A DNA stretch of 29,989 nucleotides from CAYTGR01 sp964437445 (GCA_964437445.1 CAYTGR010000056.1:1-29989); one strand, 5' to 3'. Counted from the first letter of the stretch, positions 1 through 8,700 are shown. A program made the numbers and translations. The notes: a model not told the origin generated them from the sequence alone.

Positions 1-1
1 C

Positions 2-382
2 GGCGGTCTCCGCTTGCAGCGGTTGGGCCGCCGCGTGCAACTGGTCACCGCGCCGCAAGCTGCCCCATTGGTGGAACGGTTCCTCGCCCTGGAGGTCACG
101 CTCCGCCTCTCCCAGCCGGCGCTGGAGACCTTAGCTATCATCGCTTACGCCCAGCCGATCACGCGCCCGCAACTGGAGGCAATTCGCGGCGTCAACTCCG
201 ATAGTGTGCTGCGGACACTGGTCGCTGCGGGGCTGGTGGAAGAGGTCGGGCGGGCCGAGAGCGTGGGCCGCCCCCTGCTTTACGGCACCACCTTCCAGTT
301 CCTTCAACAGTTTGGGCTGCAATCGCTGGCCGAACTCCCGCCGCTGGAGTCAAAGCCGCCCGACCAGCCGGCTCCGGCTTAA
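2..382 (+). CDS. scpB: Segregation and condensation protein B, C-terminal part
   Basis: Partial gene: the reading frame is open from the first complete codon at position 2, so the start lies outside the window. The visible part is the second winged-helix domain of ScpB. It carries the family hallmarks LETLAIIAYAQPITRPQLEA, a GVNSDSVLRTL segment and a GRPLLYGTT-like turn near the C-terminus. ScpB is the kleisin-associated partner of ScpA in the bacterial SMC condensin complex, which compacts and segregates the chromosome. The 19 residues or so after the conserved domain are Pro-rich and look unstructured. A TTG at 14 is probably an internal Leu codon, because the homologous sequence continues upstream of it. 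The gene is followed by a hairpin terminator and a new promoter, so it ends its operon. Identification is from recognised family motifs. Confidence 0.9.
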   Translation, partial: GGLRLQRLGRRVQLVTAPQAAPLVERFLALEVTLRLSQPALETLAIIAYAQPITRPQLEAIRGVNSDSVLRTLVAAGLVEEVGRAESVGRPLLYGTTFQFLQQFGLQSLAELPPLESKPPDQPAPA

Positions 383-399
383 GGCAGATTTCCATGGAA

Positions 400-426
400 G
401 GGGGCGTGATTTCACATCACGCCCCC
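400..426 (+). terminator. Hairpin terminator after scpB
   Basis: A perfect 11-bp stem (GGGGGCGTGAT at 400-410, ATCACGCCCCC at 416-426) with a 5-nt loop starts 18 nt after the scpB stop. The following bases are only moderately T-rich (TTGTGATTTG), so it is a non-ideal intrinsic terminator. It sits immediately before the next promoter. Confidence 0.75.
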
Positions 427-433
427 TTGTGAT

Positions 434-461
434 TTGACAATCTTTCCCGATTATTTATAAT
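434..461 (+). promoter_or_regulatory. Sigma-A type promoter of the cyd operon
   Basis: Both hexamers match consensus exactly: -35 TTGACA (434-439) and -10 TATAAT (456-461), separated by 16 bp. The predicted transcription start near 468 gives a leader of about 185 nt before cydA. The leader contains a GCGAACT/AGTTCGC palindrome and a mosaic repeat. I see no obvious regulator site beyond these. Confidence 0.8.
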
Positions 462-496
462 AATCCATATCAAAAACTGTTAAAAATCCCTTAAGA

Positions 497-512
497 GCGA
501 ACTGAAGTTCGC
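497..512. repeat. CTGAAG-type palindrome in the cyd leader
   Basis: GCGAACT GA AGTTCGC is a 7-bp perfect inverted repeat around GA. It resembles the palindromes at 29834-29851 (AACGCGCT GA AGCGCGTT) and the decayed one near 6630. All have an N-CTGAAG-N core, suggesting one dispersed intergenic family. In RNA it would form a small hairpin in the cyd leader. Confidence 0.55.
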
Positions 513-558
513 GGTACATTGGCTATGCAGATTTTATAAGAAGGTGCAGCCCTATTTT

Positions 559-641
559 ATCCTTCCGCCTTCATCCTTCACAATTTTCCAACTGCTGCTC
601 TCTGCTCACTACTTAACTGGTTTCTATATTTCTAAGGGAGG
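559..641 (+). repeat. Mosaic repeat copy upstream of cydA, ending in its SD
   Basis: The 5' part has three 7-bp units (ATCCTTC, CGCCTTC, ATCCTTC at 559-579). From 590 it matches the repeat modules at 21711-21775 and, inverted, at 29909-29971: a CTGCTCT/CTGCTCA/CTACTTA run, then ACTGGTTTCTAT, then AAGGGAGG. The end of the repeat (634-641) is the Shine-Dalgarno of cydA. An open frame runs through it but is not considered coding. Confidence 0.7.
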
Positions 642-651
642 TGAAACGCTT

Positions 652-2004
652 ATGGAAGTACTGACTTTGGCCCGCTGGCAGTTTGCAATTACGACCGTTT
701 ATCACTTCTTTTTTGTCCCCTTGACCTTAGGCCTTTCTATCTTAGTCGCCATCATGGAGACCTTCTACGTCCGCACCGGCAACGAGCTCTACAAACAGAT
801 GACCCGGTTCTGGGGGAAACTGTTCATCATCAATTTTGTGATGGGCGTCGTCACCGGCATTGTCCAGGAGTTCCAGTTCGGCATGAACTGGTCGGAGTAT
901 GCCCGCTTCATGGGCGACATCTTCGGCGCGCCGCTGGCGATTGAGGCGCTCCTGGCCTTCTACCTGGAATCCACCTTCCTGGGGGTGTGGATCTTCGGCT
1001 GGCAGAAGCTCTCGCGGGGCCTGCACCTGGCCACGATCTGGCTGGTCGCCATTGCCTCTAACCTCTCCGCGCTCTGGATTCTCATCGCCAACTCCTTCAT
1101 GCACCAGCCGGTAGGCTATGTCATCCGCAACGGCCGCGCGGAGATGGCCGATTTTCTGGCGTTGGTGACCAACCCGCATGTCCTGCTCCAGTACCCGCAC
1201 GTGCTCTTTTCTGGCGTGGCGACGGCAGCCTTCTTCGTGTTAGGCATCAGCGCCTACCACCTGCTGAAGAAGTCCTCGCCGGCTCTGTTTGAACGTTCGT
1301 TCCGCCTGGCCGCCGTTTATGGGCTGATCGGTTCGCTCATGGTGATGGGGTTCGGTCACCTGCAAGGGCAGCACATGATGAAGACGCAGCCGGCCAAGAT
1401 GGCTGCCGCCGAGGCGCTCTGGGAGACCGAGCAGCCGGCCGCCTTCTCGGTCGTGGCCTGGATTGATGAGCAACAGCAGACCAATCCCTTCGCGCTGCGC
1501 ATCCCCGGCGTGGTCAGCTTCCTGGCCTACAACAACTTCAGCGCCCGCGTGGAAGGGTTGAAGGAGTTGCAGGCCCGCTACGAGCAGCAGTATGGCCCGG
1601 ATGATTACATCCCCCCGGTGGTCCTCAACTTTTGGGGCTTCCGCCTGATGGTCGGCGCCGGGACGTTGATGGCGTTGTTGGCGGCGGTCGCGCTCTTCTT
1701 CCTGTTCTTCCGCAAGCAGCTGCCCGCGTCCTGGCTGCTGCGCCTGCTTCCCTTCGCCATTGCGCTGCCCTATCTGGCCAACACCTTCGGCTGGATTTTG
1801 ACCGAGACCGGCCGCCAGCCGTGGATTGTGGTCGGCCTCCAGAAAATCCAGGATGCCGTCTCGCCCAACGTCACCGCCGGGAGCCTGCTCGTCTCGCTCA
1901 TCGGCTTCACGCTGCTCTACGGCGCGCTGATGGTGGTGGATCTCTACCTGCTGGCCCGCGCTGCCAAAGCCGGCCCTGCGCCGGAATCCGCCGGGGCGCA
2001 CTGA
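652..2004 (+). CDS. cydA: Cytochrome bd ubiquinol/menaquinol oxidase subunit I
   Basis: This is the catalytic subunit of the membrane bd oxidase, which oxidises quinol and reduces O2 to water at the heme b595/d site without pumping protons. At 450 residues it is shorter than the E. coli enzyme, as expected of the short-Q-loop type. Expected ligands can be read: H18 (b595 axial), H183 and M333 (b558), and the proton-channel pair E98 and E106. The Q-loop residues K249 and E254 are present, and so is GRQPW at 387-391. The ATG at 652 was chosen because AAGGGAGG lies 10 nt upstream and homology begins there. The in-frame extension back to 544 consists of repeat DNA. It is first of four genes, 12 nt before cydB. 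Confidence 0.95.
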   Translation: MEVLTLARWQFAITTVYHFFFVPLTLGLSILVAIMETFYVRTGNELYKQMTRFWGKLFIINFVMGVVTGIVQEFQFGMNWSEYARFMGDIFGAPLAIEALLAFYLESTFLGVWIFGWQKLSRGLHLATIWLVAIASNLSALWILIANSFMHQPVGYVIRNGRAEMADFLALVTNPHVLLQYPHVLFSGVATAAFFVLGISAYHLLKKSSPALFERSFRLAAVYGLIGSLMVMGFGHLQGQHMMKTQPAKMAAAEALWETEQPAAFSVVAWIDEQQQTNPFALRIPGVVSFLAYNNFSARVEGLKELQARYEQQYGPDDYIPPVVLNFWGFRLMVGAGTLMALLAAVALFFLFFRKQLPASWLLRLLPFAIALPYLANTFGWILTETGRQPWIVVGLQKIQDAVSPNVTAGSLLVSLIGFTLLYGALMVVDLYLLARAAKAGPAPESAGAH

Positions 2005-2016
2005 GGGAGGTGACTC

Positions 2017-3012
2017 ATGGACCTGAACACACTCTGGTTTATCTTGATCGGTGTGCTCTTCAGCGGCTTTTTCCTGCTGGAGGGGTTTGATTACGGCGTG
2101 GGCATCCTGCTGCCTTTTGTGGGCAAGCAAGACGAGGAGCGTCGGTTGGCGATCAACGCTATCGGCCCCTTCTGGGATGGCAACGAGGTCTGGATGCTGA
2201 CGGCGGGCGGCGCGCTCTTCGCGGCCTTCCCCCACTGGTACGCCACGCTCTTCAGCGGCTTCTATCTGGCGCTGGTGCTGATGCTTTTCGCGCTGATTGT
2301 GCGCGGCGTGGCCTTTGAGTTCCGCAGCCAGCTGGTCGCCTCGCGCTGGCGGACAACCTGGGACACGCTGCTCTTCATCGGCAGCCTGGTGCCGGCGCTC
2401 CTGTGGGGCGTGGCGGTCGGCAACCTGGTGCGCGGCGTCCCCATTGATGCGCAGATGAACTTCACCGGCAACCTCCTGACGTTGCTCAACCCCTTTGCGC
2501 TGCTGGCGGGCGTGCTCTTTGTCCTGCTCTTCAGCCTGCACGGGGCGCTCTTCCTGAGCCTGAAGACGACCGGCCCGGTGCTGGAGCGGGCGCAGCAGAT
2601 CGCCGGCCGGCTCTGGTTGCCTACGCTGCTGGTGGCGGCCGGCTGGATTCTCTGGACGTTTGCCGCCGGTGGGATCAAGGTGGTGGCGCTGCTGGCGGCG
2701 GTGATCGCTGCCGTGGCGCTGGCCGCCGTCCGCCTCTGGGCCGGGCAGCGCGCGGGGCGGGCCTTCCTGCTGACCAGTGTCACGATTGTCAGCGCCACCG
2801 TGATGGTCTTCGCCACCCTCTTCCCCAACGTGATGATCTCCACCACCAACCCGGCCTGGAGCCTGACCATCTACACGGCGGCCTCCAGCCCCTATACGCT
2901 GCGGGTGATGACCATCGTGGCCATCATCTTTGTGCCCATCGTGCTGCTGTACCAGGTCTGGACTTACCGCGTCTTCCGGCAGCGGCTCACGGCCGGCGAC
3001 CTGCACTATTGA
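2017..3012 (+). CDS. cydB: Cytochrome bd oxidase subunit II
   Basis: This is the second structural subunit of cytochrome bd, partnering CydA and stabilising the heme centre. Its 331 residues hold about eight hydrophobic helices. Family motifs include the N-terminal EGFDYGVG (D25, conserved near the quinol/heme interface) and GPFWDGNEVW at about residues 50-60. The ATG at 2017 is preceded by GGGAGGTG at a normal distance. It follows cydA by 12 nt and precedes cydD by 10 nt, so the genes are co-transcribed. It is somewhat shorter than E. coli CydB (about 380 residues), as is usual for Gram-positive and Chloroflexota-type enzymes. Confidence 0.95.
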   Translation: MDLNTLWFILIGVLFSGFFLLEGFDYGVGILLPFVGKQDEERRLAINAIGPFWDGNEVWMLTAGGALFAAFPHWYATLFSGFYLALVLMLFALIVRGVAFEFRSQLVASRWRTTWDTLLFIGSLVPALLWGVAVGNLVRGVPIDAQMNFTGNLLTLLNPFALLAGVLFVLLFSLHGALFLSLKTTGPVLERAQQIAGRLWLPTLLVAAGWILWTFAAGGIKVVALLAAVIAAVALAAVRLWAGQRAGRAFLLTSVTIVSATVMVFATLFPNVMISTTNPAWSLTIYTAASSPYTLRVMTIVAIIFVPIVLLYQVWTYRVFRQRLTAGDLHY

Positions 3013-3022
3013 TCTGCCCGGT

Positions 3023-4789
3023 ATGAACCTGGATCGGCGGCTGGTGCGCCTGGCGGCGACCGCGCGGCGCGACCTGGGGCTGACCGTGGCCCTCAACGCC
3101 GCCAGCGGGATTACCATCGTGGCGGCGGCGGCGTTGCTCAGCCGCATCGTTGCCGCCGCCTTTCTGGCAGGAGCGGGGCTGCCGGAGCTGGCACCGCTCC
3201 TGGCGCTGTTGATCGGCCTGGGAGCGGTGCGAGCAGCCTTAGCCTGGGCCGCCGAAGTGAGCGCGCACCGCGTCGCAGCGCACGTCAAGGCGACGCTGCG
3301 CGAGCAGTTGAGCGCGCAGTTGCTGGCCGGCGGGCCGGTCGCCCAGCGCGGCGAGCGGACCGGCGAGCTGGTCAACACGCTGACCGAGGGCGTGGAGGCG
3401 TTGGAAGCCTATTGCGCCCAGTATCTCCCCCAACTGGCGCTGACAGCGCTGGTGCCGGCCACCCTGCTCCTGTTCATCTTCCCCCGCGATTGGCTTTCCG
3501 GGCTGGTGCTGTTGGTCACAGCTCCCCTGTTGCCGCTCTTCATGCAGTTGATCGGCCAGGCGGCGGAGGCGCGGACGCAGCGGCAATGGGTCACGCTTAG
3601 CCGGATGAGCGCGTACTTCCTGGAGACACTCCAGGGGCTGACCACGCTCAAACTGTTGGGCCGCAGCCGGGAGGCGCTGCGCGAGATCGCCAGGGTTAGC
3701 GATGCCTTCCGCCGTGCGACGGTGAGCGTGCTGCGGGTGGCCTTTCTCTCCGCGCTGGCCCTGGAGTTGATCGCCACGCTGAGCACCGCCGTCGTTGCGG
3801 TGGAGATTGGGCTGCGGCTGCTCTACGGCCGGTTGACCTTTGAGCCGGCCTTCTTTGTCCTCTTGCTGGCCCCGGAGTTCTACCGCCAGTTCCGCACGTT
3901 GGGCGTCCGCTTTCATGCCGGCATGGCGGGCGTGGCGGCGGCGCGGCGGATCTTTGCGGTGCTGGCGCCGGCGGCGGGCGAGAACGCCGGGGCGTGGCCA
4001 CGTCTCAGCGTGGCAGCGGTTCAGGGGGACGCGCCGGCGGGCCATCCTGCGCTAACCGGCGCCTGGGAGCAACTGGCCTTTGAGGGGGTGACCTGCACCT
4101 ATCCGGGGGCGGAGCGTCCGGCGCTGCGCGACCTCTCGTTCACGTTGCGCCGGGGGCAGCGGATCGCGCTGGTCGGGCCGAGCGGCGCGGGCAAGAGCAC
4201 GGTGGCGGCGCTGCTGCTGCGCTTCCTGGAACCGGCAGCGGGGGCGATCACCGTGGAGGGGCAGCCGCTCGCCGCGTTTCCGGCGGAGATGTGGCGCCGG
4301 CAGATCGCCTGGGTGCCGCAGCAGCCGCATCTGTTCAACGCCACGGTCGCCGAAAACATCCGCTTAGGCCGGCCCGAGGCCGACGCTGCCGCCGTGGAGC
4401 GGGCGGCACGGCTGGCCGGACTCCATGAGACGCTCCGCGCGCTCCCGCAGGGCTACGCGACGCCGTTGGGGGAGCAGGGGGCGCGACTCAGTGGGGGTGA
4501 GGTGCAGCGGCTGGCGCTGGCCCGCGCGCTGCTCCGGGAAGCGCCGCTGCTGATCTTAGATGAGCCGACCGCGCATGTAGACCCGGTGCAGGCGGCGGAA
4601 CTGGAAGCGACGCTGCTGACCCTGCCGGGGCGCCCCGCCATCCTCTGGATTGCCCACCGGTTGGCGACCACCGTCCGCGCCGACCTGATCTTAGTGCTGG
4701 AAAACGGCCGGCTGGTGGAGCGAGGCGATCAGGCCACGCTCAGCCGGGCCGGCGGCCTCTATGCCCGCTTGCTGGAGGGGCAGGCATGA
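3023..4789 (+). CDS. cydD: ABC exporter subunit CydD (thiol exporter for cytochrome bd assembly)
   Basis: One half of the heterodimeric CydDC ABC exporter, a type IV fold with six membrane helices followed by an ATPase domain in one chain. In E. coli CydDC exports cysteine and glutathione, binds heme and is needed to assemble cytochrome bd. The transmembrane part covers about residues 20-330. The ATPase has Walker A GPSGAGKST (K391), a Q-loop (WVPQQPHLF), signature LSGGE and Walker B LLILDEPTAHVD, then the H-loop (AHR). The ATG at 3023 has no clear SD and lies 10 nt after cydB, implying translational coupling. Its stop overlaps the cydC start in ATGA. The substrate is inferred from operon context, since ABC sequence alone does not identify it. 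Confidence 0.9.
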   Translation: MNLDRRLVRLAATARRDLGLTVALNAASGITIVAAAALLSRIVAAAFLAGAGLPELAPLLALLIGLGAVRAALAWAAEVSAHRVAAHVKATLREQLSAQLLAGGPVAQRGERTGELVNTLTEGVEALEAYCAQYLPQLALTALVPATLLLFIFPRDWLSGLVLLVTAPLLPLFMQLIGQAAEARTQRQWVTLSRMSAYFLETLQGLTTLKLLGRSREALREIARVSDAFRRATVSVLRVAFLSALALELIATLSTAVVAVEIGLRLLYGRLTFEPAFFVLLLAPEFYRQFRTLGVRFHAGMAGVAAARRIFAVLAPAAGENAGAWPRLSVAAVQGDAPAGHPALTGAWEQLAFEGVTCTYPGAERPALRDLSFTLRRGQRIALVGPSGAGKSTVAALLLRFLEPAAGAITVEGQPLAAFPAEMWRRQIAWVPQQPHLFNATVAENIRLGRPEADAAAVERAARLAGLHETLRALPQGYATPLGEQGARLSGGEVQRLALARALLREAPLLILDEPTAHVDPVQAAELEATLLTLPGRPAILWIAHRLATTVRADLILVLENGRLVERGDQATLSRAGGLYARLLEGQA

Positions 4790-6531
4790 CCGGTTCAGCA
4801 TTGCCGGTCCTGCGCCGGTTGGTGCGCTTCCTGCGACCCTTTTGGCCGCAGGTGGCGCTTTCCGTGGTGCTGGGGGCGGCCACGGTGACCGGCGGCATCG
4901 GGTTACTGGCGACCTCGGCCTACCTCATCGCGGCAGCGGCCTTACAGCCCTCCATCGCCGAGCTCCAGGTGGTGATTGTCGGCGTCCGCTTCTTTGGGCT
5001 GACGCGCGGGGTCTTCCGTTACCTGGAGCGGCTGGTCTCGCATGACCTCAACTTCCGGCTGCTGGCGCAACTGCGGGTCTGGTTCTACGCGGCGTTGGAG
5101 CCGCTGGCCCCGGCGCGCCTGTGGCAGCAGCGCAGCGGTGATCTGCTGAGCCGCGCGGTGGCTGATGTGGAGACGCTCAAGGAGTTCTACGGGCGCGCGC
5201 TGGCACCGCCCCTGGTGGCGCTGGTGGTGACGGCGGGCGCGGCGCTGTTCGTGGGGCGGTTCGTGCCGGCGGCGGCGTGGGCGCTGGCAGGCGCTCTGAC
5301 GCTGGCCGGTTTGCTCATTCCGTGGGCGCTCTACCGGCCTGGAAGGAAGGCGGGGGCGCAGCTTGTCGCTGCCCGCGCGGCGCTTTATGCGCAGGCGGTG
5401 GATGGCATCCAGGGAGCGGCGGAGCTGCTGGCCTTCAACCAGGAGGCGGAGCAGCTGGCCCGGCTGCGCGCCGCCGAACGCGCTTTAGCCCGCGCTCAGG
5501 CCCGCCAGGCCTGGCTGACCGGGGTGACGGAAGCGGTAGCGGCCTGGCTGCCGACCGCCACCGTCGCGCTGGTGCTGGCGCTGAGCATTCCCGCCGTCCG
5601 CGCCGGGCATTTGGAGGGCGTGCTGCTGGCCGTGCTGGCGCTCATCGCGCTCTCCGCTTTTGAGGCGGTCACGCCCCTGCCGCAGGCCGCGCAACAGCTC
5701 GGCAGCTGCATAGAGGCGGCCGGACGGCTGCTGGAGGTGGTGGAGGTCCCGCCGGCCGTCGCGCCTGTCCCGCCGCTCAACCTGCCGGCGCTCCCCCGTT
5801 GTGACCTGGAAGTGCGCGACCTGACCTTCCGCTACGGGCCGGAGCTGCCGCCGGCGCTGGCCGGGCTCAGTTTCACACTGCCGCAAGGGGGAAGGCTGGC
5901 TATCGTGGGGCCGAGCGGCGCGGGCAAGAGCACGCTGGTCCACCTGCTGCTGCGCTTCTGGGAGTACGAGCAAGGGGAAATCCGGCTGGGGGGCCGCTCG
6001 CTGCGGGAGTACGACCGGGCGACCCTGAGCCGACTGATCGCGGTGGTCTCGCAGCGGACGGATCTTTTCACCGGCACCATCCGCGATAACCTGCGGCTGG
6101 CCCGCCCTGACGCCGACGACTCTGCGCTCCGGCGGGCGGCGCGGCAGGCGCAGCTGCACGAGTTCATCCAGGGGTTGCCGGAGGGCTACGATACCTGGAT
6201 TGGCGAGCAGGGATGGCGGCTGAGCGGCGGGGAACGGCAGCGGCTGGCGATTGCCCGCGCGCTGTTGCAGGATGCGCCGCTCCTGCTCCTGGATGAGCCG
6301 ACCGCGCACCTGGATACCGTCACCGAGCGGCAGGTGCTGGCGGCCATCGAGACGCTGATGGCCGGGCGCACCACGTTGCGCATCAGCCACCGGCTGGTGG
6401 GCATGGAGGCGATGGATGAGATCCTCGTGCTCCAGGCCGGGCGGGTGGTGGAGCGAGGCCCGCACGCGGCGTTGTTGCGGCAGGGCGGGCTCTATGCGCG
6501 CCTCTGGGCCGCCAACTGCAATGGGGAGTAG
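4786..6531 (+). CDS. cydC: ABC exporter subunit CydC
   Basis: Second half of the CydDC exporter, 581 residues, with a membrane domain (about 1-320) and an ATPase domain. The latter has Walker A GPSGAGKST (K381), Q-loop AVVSQRTDLF, signature LSGGERQ, Walker B LLLLDEPTAHLD and switch histidine SHR. The start codon overlaps the cydD stop by 4 nt (ATGA), so the two halves are made together. The order cydA-B-D-C is the arrangement known from Bacillus. It is the last gene of the operon. No strong plus-strand terminator with a U-run follows, only a palindrome-rich 228-bp gap. Confidence 0.9.
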   Translation: MTGSALPVLRRLVRFLRPFWPQVALSVVLGAATVTGGIGLLATSAYLIAAAALQPSIAELQVVIVGVRFFGLTRGVFRYLERLVSHDLNFRLLAQLRVWFYAALEPLAPARLWQQRSGDLLSRAVADVETLKEFYGRALAPPLVALVVTAGAALFVGRFVPAAAWALAGALTLAGLLIPWALYRPGRKAGAQLVAARAALYAQAVDGIQGAAELLAFNQEAEQLARLRAAERALARAQARQAWLTGVTEAVAAWLPTATVALVLALSIPAVRAGHLEGVLLAVLALIALSAFEAVTPLPQAAQQLGSCIEAAGRLLEVVEVPPAVAPVPPLNLPALPRCDLEVRDLTFRYGPELPPALAGLSFTLPQGGRLAIVGPSGAGKSTLVHLLLRFWEYEQGEIRLGGRSLREYDRATLSRLIAVVSQRTDLFTGTIRDNLRLARPDADDSALRRAARQAQLHEFIQGLPEGYDTWIGEQGWRLSGGERQRLAIARALLQDAPLLLLDEPTAHLDTVTERQVLAAIETLMAGRTTLRISHRLVGMEAMDEILVLQAGRVVERGPHAALLRQGGLYARLWAANCNGE

Positions 6532-6595
6532 CCGCGTTTAGCCTTTGAGAGACGCCTGAAGGCCTCAAGACGGGCCTCTTCCCCTGGGAAATAAA

Positions 6596-6640
6596 GGTTT
6601 GTAGTGAGGCTTTAGCGCCGTTTTAGCCGCGCTGAAGCAA
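6596..6640. repeat. Decayed copy of the 29806-29859 palindromic repeat
   Basis: This stretch has the same order of motifs as the element at 29806-29859: TTTGTAGT, then AGGC, TTTAGCGCCG, and GCGCTGAAGC. It has lost the right-hand part with ACTACGAG. A further short palindrome, GCCTGAAGGC, lies just upstream near 6554-6563. The 6532-6759 gap otherwise holds only the terminator at 6701-6735. Confidence 0.5.
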
Positions 6641-6700
6641 AGGTGCAAAGAAAGTTATTCAGGCCTTAGCCGGCCTGGCGTGAGAGTTTCATCACCAAAA

Positions 6701-6735
6701 GAGACCTGACAGGTCTGGAAAGACCTGTCAGGCTC
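6701..6735 (-). terminator. Hairpin terminator of the solute-binding protein gene
   Basis: A 12-bp perfect stem (CCTGACAGGTCT at 6705-6716, AGACCTGTCAGG at 6721-6732) with a GGAA loop. GAG/CTC extends it beyond a bulged A. On the minus strand the hairpin is followed by TCTTTTGG, a short U-run, so it most likely ends transcription from the gene at 6760-8700. It may also stop cyd read-through. Confidence 0.7.
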
Positions 6736-6759
6736 CAATGGGCATGGCTGAGGCCGGGA

Positions 6760-8700
6760 TTAAGGTTGAATATCCATCGCCTCAATGTTCCACATTTCGG
6801 AGTTTTCGGTCGGGTCCATGGTGAAGCCCACGACGTTCGGGCGGTAAGCGGCGATCTTCAGGCGCAGGAAGAGCGGCAACGCCGGGATCTGCTCTGAGTA
6901 GATGCGCTGGGCTTCCTTGTGACCCTGGATGTAATCCTCAGTGCCGGGGAGCGCCTGGAGCGCGCGCCGGCAGGCCGCGTCATACTCCGGGTTGTTGAAA
7001 CCAGGGTCGTTATCTGAGTCCCAACCGTTGACCTCGTTGGGGATCAGCCAGGAAGCGTAGGAATCACAGGGCGGTTCCACGCCGGTGCTGGTCGTGAACG
7101 AGGCCAGGTCAAACTGGCGGCCAAAGACCGGACCATCCGGTCCAGAGGCGAAGTATTGGGTGGCCGGCATATTTTCCAGGTTGACCTTGATGCCGCACTC
7201 GGTCAGATGGTTCTGGAAAATCTGCATGTATTGAACCCTGAACGAGGCGGTTGTGCTCTGCCACTTGACCTCAAATTTGGTCCCATCCTTGATCCCGGCC
7301 ACCCCCTGGGCCTCGCGGACGCCGTCGCCGTCCGTATCCTTCCAGCCGACCTCTTCCAGGAGCGCTTTGCCCTTGTCCGGGTCGTAGGGATAGGTGGTCA
7401 TCATATCACCGGCGTAGAGCGGGTGCTCCGGCGGGACGTAACCGTCAAGCACAATGGAGCGGCCATACAGGATGGTGTCCACGACCTCCTGGCGGTTCAG
7501 ACAGTAGGCGATGGCCTGCCGTACCCGCACATCCTCAAAGAAATCGGGGCGGTCGTAGGTTTCTACCGGGTCAATACCAAAGTCCAGATGTTCGCGAGAG
7601 GTGCCGGTCAAGAAGACGGGAACGATCACTCCCTGTTCCTCCAGCTGGAGCAGGAGTTGGGCCTGGTCTTCCAGCGCCACGTCCTGGGTGACGATGTCAC
7701 ATTCACCGGAGATCAGCTGCGCGATGGCCGCGTTGGAATCCTTGATGACCCGGAAAACGACGGTGTCAATCAGGGGAAGACCTTCGCTGGCGCGGAAGTA
7801 GAGCGGGTTCTTTTCCACGGTGATGTGATCGCCGGCTACCCATTCCTTCATGTTGAACGGGCCCCAACCAATGGGCATGCGGGAGGATTCCTCGGCACTG
7901 ACCAGGTCTTTGGCCGTGTAATGCAGCTGGGTCTGCCACAGATGGCGTGGCTGCGGCGTCCAGAAGTTGATGAAGTAGGTGGAATCCATGTAGCCGGGCA
8001 AGCCGGTCCAGACGGCGGTCAGCTCGTCTTTAGCCACGAAGGAGGCGGTGCGGTCATAGATGTACTTGGGCGCCGGCGTATCGGGATCGCCAACCAGCTC
8101 GTAGCCATAAACGGAGTCGTCGGCGGTCAACGGTTCGCCATCCGACCACTGGAGGTTGGGGAGCAATTTGAATGTGGCTATAATCTGGTCCATCTCTACC
8201 GGTGTGCCGTCAAAGGTGATGGCACAGTCGGATGAGCGGCAGCCTGCCGGGCGGATCACAGTACCTTTCGCCAGGTCTACCGGCGTTCCCGTGTTGTCCA
8301 GGACCCGATCACCTTCCTGGACGGTCACGGCGCTGACCACGGCGTCGCCATCCTGGAGGCTGGGCAATTTTTCCAGGATGACCGGCTGGTAAGAATAGGT
8401 CCGGCTGGTGTAAGGGTAATCATAGAAGGCGTGTTGGACGTGGCGGCTGGCTAACATGCTGCCGCCCCAGGTGTAAAGCGTATCGGGCTCCTGTCCCATG
8501 CAGACGACCATCGTCTTGGGTTCAGGGACCGGCTCGGGGGTCTTGGGGGCTGCGGTAGGTTGCGGCGCTTGTGTGGTAGGGGCTTCGGTCTGAACCGCGG
8601 TTGTGGCTGGGGCCTGCGTGGGCGTGGTGCTACAGGCGGTCAATAACAGGCCGGTCACCACTAAGAGACCGACCAAGGTCGACCAACATTTGTATACCAT
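6760..8700 (-). CDS. ABC transporter solute-binding lipoprotein, peptide/nickel family 5
   Basis: A 646-residue extracellular substrate-binding protein of the SBP_bac_5 type (OppA/DppA-like). The N-terminus is a lipoprotein signal with lipobox LTAC, lipidated Cys23, followed by an Ala/Pro/Thr-rich tether (about 24-62). Family segments include LQWSDGEPLTADD, VRQAIAYCLNRQEVVDTI and DPDKGKALLEEVGW. The ATG is preceded on its strand by AGGAGGAGATCC, a strong SD. No permease or ATPase gene is nearby, so it is an orphan whose transporter must be encoded elsewhere. The ligand cannot be told; peptides are most usual, with oligosaccharides or metal complexes as alternatives. It has its own promoter at 8930-8958 and terminator at 6701-6735. 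Confidence 0.88.
   Translation of the reverse strand: MVYKCWSTLVGLLVVTGLLLTACSTTPTQAPATTAVQTEAPTTQAPQPTAAPKTPEPVPEPKTMVVCMGQEPDTLYTWGGSMLASRHVQHAFYDYPYTSRTYSYQPVILEKLPSLQDGDAVVSAVTVQEGDRVLDNTGTPVDLAKGTVIRPAGCRSSDCAITFDGTPVEMDQIIATFKLLPNLQWSDGEPLTADDSVYGYELVGDPDTPAPKYIYDRTASFVAKDELTAVWTGLPGYMDSTYFINFWTPQPRHLWQTQLHYTAKDLVSAEESSRMPIGWGPFNMKEWVAGDHITVEKNPLYFRASEGLPLIDTVVFRVIKDSNAAIAQLISGECDIVTQDVALEDQAQLLLQLEEQGVIVPVFLTGTSREHLDFGIDPVETYDRPDFFEDVRVRQAIAYCLNRQEVVDTILYGRSIVLDGYVPPEHPLYAGDMMTTYPYDPDKGKALLEEVGWKDTDGDGVREAQGVAGIKDGTKFEVKWQSTTASFRVQYMQIFQNHLTECGIKVNLENMPATQYFASGPDGPVFGRQFDLASFTTSTGVEPPCDSYASWLIPNEVNGWDSDNDPGFNNPEYDAACRRALQALPGTEDYIQGHKEAQRIYSEQIPALPLFLRLKIAAYRPNVVGFTMDPTENSEMWNIEAMDIQP

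Noticed and set aside
544..651. In-frame upstream extension of cydA by 36 codons
   Set aside because: It is repeat DNA also found elsewhere in non-coding gaps, and cydA has a strong SD directly before the ATG at 652.
1240..3378. A 712-codon open frame on the minus strand opposite cydA, cydB and cydD
   Set aside because: It is a shadow frame of GC-rich genes: composition is Arg/Gln/His-rich with no recognisable domain, while the plus-strand frames encode clear cytochrome bd and ABC proteins.
7156..8235. A 359-codon plus-strand open frame opposite the solute-binding protein gene
   Set aside because: It mirrors the codon pattern of the real gene, has no ribosome-binding site or family similarity, and the opposite strand has a signal peptide and an SD.
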